Below, in pieces: positions 60,370 through 64,000 of a DNA stretch of 64,000 nt. The notes beneath the pieces were generated by a model that had not been told where the DNA came from, made no database searches, and was given only the letters and a program-made list of their open reading frames with translations. The DNA is taken from contig JAIPDO010000002.1 in NCBI GenBank assembly GCA_021737645.1, positions 1 through 64,000 on the forward strand, given 5' to 3'. Position 1 is the first letter of the stretch, and the number at the start of each line of letters is the position of its first letter. This stretch comes from Desulfarculaceae bacterium. GTDB lineage: Bacteria; Desulfobacterota; Desulfarculia; Desulfarculales; Desulfarculaceae. Both the position numbers and the translations under genes were made by a program.

Positions 60370-60891
60370 ATGACCATCGCCCGCCCCCTGATAGCTTTGC
60401 TGACCCTGGCCTTTTTGCTTACTCCCCTGGCGGCCGGGGCCGAAAATGAGAGGACCGTAGAGGCGGATGGCTATCTGCTGCCTGAAACTGCCAAGCAGCT
60501 GCGGCATAAGCCCGTTCCCATGCCCGAGTTGATCAAGCGCGCGGAAAGCGGAGAGGTGTGGGCCCAAAACCGCCTGGCGGAACGCTACCTAAAGGGCATC
60601 GAAGCGCCCCAGCACTTTGCCAAGGCGAAGGACTGGTATACGCGGGCGGCCAACCAGGGATACGGTCCGGCCATGCTGCAGCTGGGCGAACTCTATTCCC
60701 ACAACAAGGGAGGCTTCCTGAATTTGCCGGAAGCCTATTTCTGGTACAGCCTGGCCACGGCCAACAAAATGCCGGCGGCCCTTACGCGCCGCGACAGCCT
60801 GCTGGAAAAGCTGACTCCAGCCGAGGTCGCCAAGGCTCAGGACCGGTCCGCTCATTGGGCTCCCAAGCCAGAAGGCGGGGCCAAGCCCTGA
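60370..60891 (+). CDS. Exported Sel1-repeat protein
   Basis: 173 aa with a signal peptide (about 1-23, cleavage near AAGAEN). Two Sel1/TPR-like repeats follow: LIKRAESGEVWAQNRLAERYLKG and KAKDWYTRAANQGYGPAMLQLGELYSH, with a partial third at LPEAYFWYSLATANK. Such repeats bind proteins in the periplasm. A perfect hairpin follows at 60907. No partner is evident from the neighbours. Confidence 0.8.
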   Translation: MTIARPLIALLTLAFLLTPLAAGAENERTVEADGYLLPETAKQLRHKPVPMPELIKRAESGEVWAQNRLAERYLKGIEAPQHFAKAKDWYTRAANQGYGPAMLQLGELYSHNKGGFLNLPEAYFWYSLATANKMPAALTRRDSLLEKLTPAEVAKAQDRSAHWAPKPEGGAKP

Positions 60892-60906
60892 TTCGCCAAT
60901 TGGGGC

Positions 60907-60924
60907 GCAAGCCGCGCGGCTTGC
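60907..60924 (+). terminator. Perfect 18-bp palindrome after the Sel1 gene
   Basis: GCAAGCCGC-GCGGCTTGC is fully self-complementary and starts 15 bp after the stop codon. There is no T-run, so it may be only a weak terminator or an mRNA end-stabilising hairpin. Confidence 0.4.
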
Positions 60925-61005
60925 ATCCCTTGGTCATCTCCCGTGGGCCGCGCTGGGATCATGGCGCATCCGGCCTGGGTGTGGGCACCCACCGGAACCA
61001 TAAGT

Positions 61006-61011
61006 TATAAT
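61006..61011 (+). promoter_or_regulatory. Extended -10 element before modE-like gene
   Basis: A consensus TATAAT lies 55 bp before the chosen ATG in an AT-rich island. The -35 region is poor. Confidence 0.4.
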
Positions 61012-61066
61012 AAAGTGTTTTTTGGGCGGCCATGACCGCCCCACCGCAACCTTGGATGTAAAAGCC

Positions 61067-61456
61067 ATGCCCAAGCCCAAAGCCCCCCACGAGCGCAACG
61101 CCCTGGCCAGCGGCCCGGAACACAAAGAGGCGGGCCTGCAGCTAAAAGGCCGCATCTGGCTGGAAAAGGACGGGCAAACCTTCCTGTCCTGGGGCCGGGT
61201 GGTGCTGTTGGAACGCATAGCAGAGCACGGCACCTTGGCCGCCGCCGCCCGCTCCATGGACATGAGCTACAGCCACGCCTGGAACCTGGTAAAGCAGATG
61301 AACCAACTGGCCGGAAAGCCTCTGGTGGAAAAACAGGCTGGAGGGAAAAAAGGCGGCGGGGCCTATCTGACCCCATCCGGAGAAAAAGCTCGGGACGAGT
61401 TCTGGAGATTGGTAAAGCAGTTCCAGGGGTGGGTGGATCAGCGCAAGATCAAATAA
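61067..61456 (+). CDS. ModE-like winged-helix regulator without molbindin domain
   Basis: 129-aa protein equal to the N-terminal DNA-binding part of ModE: LKGRIWLEKDGQTFLSWGRVVLLERIAEHGTLAAAARSMDMSYSHAWNLVKQMN is the typical helix-turn-helix block. The C-terminal molybdate-binding (MOP) domains of full ModE are absent, so the effector sensing must differ or be lost. ATG 61067 is used; a TTG at 61022 is possible. Palindromes of ModE-box type follow at 61482, and modA is the fourth gene on, supporting a role in molybdate or tungstate control. Confidence 0.85.
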   Translation: MPKPKAPHERNALASGPEHKEAGLQLKGRIWLEKDGQTFLSWGRVVLLERIAEHGTLAAAARSMDMSYSHAWNLVKQMNQLAGKPLVEKQAGGKKGGGAYLTPSGEKARDEFWRLVKQFQGWVDQRKIK

Positions 61457-61481
61457 CCCGCCCAAAATATTTTTTTGGGGT

Positions 61482-61523
61482 GCGTTATGTTTTTTATGAT
61501 ATAACGCTATTGCAAACATAGCG
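61482..61523. promoter_or_regulatory. ModE-box-like operators before the mod operon
   Basis: GCGTTAT (61482-61488) and ATAACGC (61501-61507) form a perfect inverted repeat over a -10-like TATGAT. The last bases also start a second palindrome, CGCTAT (61505-61510)/ATAGCG (61518-61523). A further half-site GCGTTAT lies at 61579. CG(T/C)TAT with its inverse is the pattern of E. coli ModE sites. They lie in the 249-bp gap 61457-61705. Confidence 0.6.
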
Positions 61524-61705
61524 GACGCCAAGGCGCTTCCGGTTGGCCAGATCAACCCAGGCGCTTTTTATAGGCGAAGCGTTATGTTTATCAAAAGCAA
61601 ACGACTAGGGTATTACCCCGTTAAGGACAGCACGCTAATGCACAGTCACCTTCTCACCTTGCGAACCTCGGCTTGGGCCTTCCTGGCACACGCGGGAGCC
61701 AGGCC

Positions 61706-62458
61706 ATGACCCTCGAACTCCTGCTCAACCATATTTATTACGCCTGCCTGGGCTTCACCGCGGTCGCGGGAGCCCTGGCCTGGTTCGCTCCGGGCAACTG
61801 GTGGCGCGGGGCGGGATGGCTGGTGCTGGCCCTGGCCCTGAGCCAGGCGGTGGTGTCGGCCATTATCCTGGACCGCCCGCCCTTGGCCGGAACCTACGAG
61901 GCGGCGGTGATGTTCACCCTGTGGCTCAGCGTGCTGGCCCTCATACCCTGCGGCAGCCCGGAGGGGCAGCGCCGCCTGTCCGCCCTGTGCTGGTGGGCCG
62001 GAACCGCCTTGATGGCCCTATTCCTGGTGGCCTCCAACCGTTTTTACCCCGACTGGTACATGTACAAATACATTTGGAGCCGCCTTTTCTTCTCCCTGCG
62101 CATGGCCTCTCTGGCCGTATTCCTCTACGCCGCCTTCGCCGCCCTGGCTTCCCTGGGCATGCGGCCCGAGGGGCGCACCACCTTGCTGCGCTGGTCGCGC
62201 AACTTTCTCTTGCTCGGCACTGCGGTGTTTTTGGCCGGTGAGTTCAGCGGCTTCACCTGGCGCATGCAGTGGATGGGCGACTACTGGTGCTGGAACGCCA
62301 ACTTCCTGGAGGCCACCCTGTTTTTCCTGTTGGTCACCGCAGCAGCCCACCTGCCCCCCTCCTGGGCGGCCAGGCCCCGCCTCCGGGCTACGGCCCAGGC
62401 GGTGCCCGGCCTGCTGATGATCTGCCTGTTCATGACCTTCATGCTTTTGGAGCCGTGA
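61706..62458 (+). CDS. CcsA/CcmC-like cytochrome assembly membrane protein
   Basis: 250 aa with about seven to eight membrane helices. WMGDYWCWNANFLEATLFFLL (about 190-210) resembles the WWD heme-handling motif of CcsA/CcmC (WGxxWxWDxxE), but the Asp is Asn and the following charged residues differ. Its neighbour, overlapping by 3 bp, is ResB-like, which matches the CcsA-ResB pairing of system II cytochrome c assembly. Placing such a pair between a ModE-like gene and modA is unexpected. ATG 61706 has GGGAG 7 nt upstream. Confidence 0.65.
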   Translation: MTLELLLNHIYYACLGFTAVAGALAWFAPGNWWRGAGWLVLALALSQAVVSAIILDRPPLAGTYEAAVMFTLWLSVLALIPCGSPEGQRRLSALCWWAGTALMALFLVASNRFYPDWYMYKYIWSRLFFSLRMASLAVFLYAAFAALASLGMRPEGRTTLLRWSRNFLLLGTAVFLAGEFSGFTWRMQWMGDYWCWNANFLEATLFFLLVTAAAHLPPSWAARPRLRATAQAVPGLLMICLFMTFMLLEP

Positions 62459-63288
62459 TGGAGCGTCTATCATCGCTGAAATTCACCCTGGGCAGCTTGA
62501 GCGCGCTAATGATCTGGCTGGGCCTGGGGGTGTTCATGGGCCAGCCCAAGCTGCTGGCCGCCTCTTTCTTCGACATGAACCGCATGCTCATCCTGGACTG
62601 GCTCCTGGGCCCGGCCTGGGCCCAGCCCATGGCCCCCTTGTGGTTCCTGGGCCTGTGCCTGGGGGTGGGGGTGATGCTTGTTAATCTAGGTTTTTGCACC
62701 TTCACCCGCCTGCTGCCCCGCCTCAGGGCGGGCAACGCCCTCAAGGGCTGGCTGCTCACCCTGGTGCATTTGGTGATGCTGGTGGTGCTTTTGGGCCACG
62801 GCGCGGAGATGGCCATGGGCCACAAGCAGGAAGAGCTGCGCATGCTCCCCGGCCAGACGGTGGCCCTGCCCGAAGGGCTCACCCTGGGCCTGGAGTCGGT
62901 GCGTTTCGTCAGCGACCCCTCGGTGATCAACCTGCCCTACCGCAAGGCCCGCTGGACCTGGACCAGCACCAACTTCAAACCCAGGCAAAACTGGGCCAAA
63001 GTGGTTATCCGGCGCGGGGATGCGGTGGTGGCCCAGGGCGATCTGCGTATCCTGGAGCCCATGAAAATCGAGGGGCTGCGCCTTACCCTGGCCGGGTTCT
63101 ACTCGCCGAAAAACGAAAAACCGGCCCGGGTGGGGGTGCGCCTGGCCTTGGTGAAAAACCCTATGACCGCCTTGTTCTTCGTGGCCTACGGGCTGTGGGT
63201 GGTGCTTTACGCCGCCCTGGCCGTGGTCACCTGGCGCGGCGGCCCCAGCAACGGCTCGGCCCGCCCGGCCCAGGCCGTGGCCGTTTGA
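62458..63288 (+). CDS. ResB/Ccs1-like membrane protein
   Basis: 276 aa. Helices at about 8-26, 55-80 and 98-118 are followed by a ~110-residue extracytoplasmic domain (PGQTVALPEGLTLGLESVRF...LRLTLAGFYSPKNEKPARVGVRLA) and a last helix (about 238-258), the arrangement of a short ResB. It is much smaller than ResB of Bacillus (~540 aa). The start overlaps the CcsA-like stop (TGATG). The pair may assemble heme proteins, or may have been adapted to another periplasmic task linked to the mod operon. Confidence 0.65.
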   Translation: MERLSSLKFTLGSLSALMIWLGLGVFMGQPKLLAASFFDMNRMLILDWLLGPAWAQPMAPLWFLGLCLGVGVMLVNLGFCTFTRLLPRLRAGNALKGWLLTLVHLVMLVVLLGHGAEMAMGHKQEELRMLPGQTVALPEGLTLGLESVRFVSDPSVINLPYRKARWTWTSTNFKPRQNWAKVVIRRGDAVVAQGDLRILEPMKIEGLRLTLAGFYSPKNEKPARVGVRLALVKNPMTALFFVAYGLWVVLYAALAVVTWRGGPSNGSARPAQAVAV

Positions 63289-63316
63289 ACAAACTTTAAT
63301 CCCGCGAGGAAGGCAC

Positions 63317-64000
63317 ATGCCGCTTAACAAATACTTCCGTTTTTTGGCCGCCCTGGCCCTGGCCTGCTGCCTGAGCTTGGTTTCTTCCCTGGCCCTGGCC
63401 GCCAAACCGGTCATGGTATTCGCCGCCGCCTCCACCACCAACGCGGTGAGCGATGCAATCAAGGCCTATCAAGCCGCCGGCAAGGGCAAGGCGGTGGCAT
63501 CCTTTGCCTCCAGCTCCACCCTGGCCAAGCAGATCGCCCACGGCGCTCCGGCCCAGGTGTATCTGTCAGCCAATGAAAAGTGGATGAACTATTTGGCCGA
63601 AAAAAAGCTTCTGGAGCCGGGGACCAGGGTGAACTTGCTGGGCAACCGCTTGGTGCTCATCGCCCCGGCGGGGAGCAAGGAGCGCGGCCCCATCAAGGCG
63701 GGCATGCCCCTGATGCAGTGGCTGGGCGATGGCCGCCTGGCGGTGGGCGACCCTGACCACGTGCCCGCCGGCATGTACGCCAAGCAGGCGCTTAAGTCCC
63801 TGGGCCTGTGGGAAAAGGCGGAGCCCCGCCTGGCCCGCGCGGCCAACGTGCGCGCCGCCCTGGCCCTGGTGGAGCGCGGCGAGGCCCCCCTTGGCATCGT
63901 CTATTCCACCGACGCAGCCATCACCCCCAAGGTGACGGTGGTGGGCGTCTTCCCCGAAAGCAGCCACAAGCCCATCGTTTATCCCCTGGCTTTGCTCAAG
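63317..64000 (+). CDS. modA: Molybdate-binding protein ModA, C-terminus beyond window
   Basis: 228 residues are visible before the window ends. A signal peptide (about 1-29, ALAAKP) precedes the ModA fold: MVFAAASTTNAVSDAI with the Ser/Thr anion ligands, FASSSTLAKQIAHGAPAQVYLSAN, DPDHVPAGMYAKQAL and GIVYSTDA. It binds molybdate or tungstate in the periplasm for an ABC importer whose other genes should follow. GAGGAAGG precedes the ATG. It lies 28 bp after the ResB-like gene. Confidence 0.94.
   Translation, partial: MPLNKYFRFLAALALACCLSLVSSLALAAKPVMVFAAASTTNAVSDAIKAYQAAGKGKAVASFASSSTLAKQIAHGAPAQVYLSANEKWMNYLAEKKLLEPGTRVNLLGNRLVLIAPAGSKERGPIKAGMPLMQWLGDGRLAVGDPDHVPAGMYAKQALKSLGLWEKAEPRLARAANVRAALALVERGEAPLGIVYSTDAAITPKVTVVGVFPESSHKPIVYPLALLK

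Overview
The window is a GC-rich (well over 60 % by eye), gene-dense chromosomal segment. Its gene content points to a member of the Desulfobacterota (old Deltaproteobacteria), plausibly a Desulfarculales-like anaerobe. Signs of this are acetate and acyl-CoA enzymes, SSS-type sensor kinases, multiheme cytochrome c, TTG/GTG starts and apparent use of selenocysteine. The lineage is inferred; there is no rRNA gene to prove it. No tRNA, rRNA, insertion sequence or CRISPR array was seen.

Region by region. 1-4.9 kb (minus strand): a partial gene of unknown function, cysS, a fused ispDF and a ClC channel with CBS domains. 4.9-10.2 kb: a PhoB/PhoR-like two-component pair, then an AcuC-like deacetylase and an acetyl-CoA-synthetase-like protein whose three catalytic motifs have decayed. 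10.2-14.3 kb: a MaoC hydratase, an ApgM-like phosphomutase, a PP-loop-like unknown and a PAS histidine kinase. 14.3-23.5 kb: a Liv-type ABC transporter in one operon with a DUF1445 protein, divergent from pxpA, a pxpB-pxpC fusion and an MBL hydrolase; together they suggest uptake and opening of 5-oxoproline or a related amide. 23.6-26.3 kb: mgtE and PIN-PhoH.

26.5-42.8 kb is an acetate block. It holds an acetyl-CoA hydrolase/transferase fused to a GNAT domain, a CrbS-like transporter-kinase with its CrbR-like regulator, a DUF4212 + SSS acetate symporter pair, acs, a DnaQ-like exonuclease and two CNB-CBS-DUF294 proteins. One of those two has lost an Asp of its nucleotidyltransferase motif. 43-51 kb is mixed: a CDF cation exporter, glgB, an MFS protein, trmO, a sugar transferase and an AsmA protein.

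51.1-59.0 kb is the most unusual part: one minus-strand cluster running arsR, ArsP-type permease, MFS, small thioredoxin, DGC-domain protein, [2Fe-2S] BFD-like protein, arsenate reductase, ACR3, periplasmic thioredoxin, CcdA and a pentaheme cytochrome c. Two of these genes, the BFD-like protein and the cytochrome, contain an in-frame TGA after which family-like sequence continues in the same frame; I read both as selenocysteine. The same 16-bp operator-like sequence lies before arsR and before the permease.

The right end (59.3-64 kb) has an enoyl-CoA hydratase, a Sel1-repeat protein and a molybdate locus. There a short ModE-like regulator, CG(T/C)TAT palindromes, a CcsA-like/ResB-like membrane pair and modA (cut by the window edge) lie in a row. 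Three units of one dispersed palindromic repeat family occur in the window, one at 48.4 kb and two in tandem at 59.1-59.3 kb.
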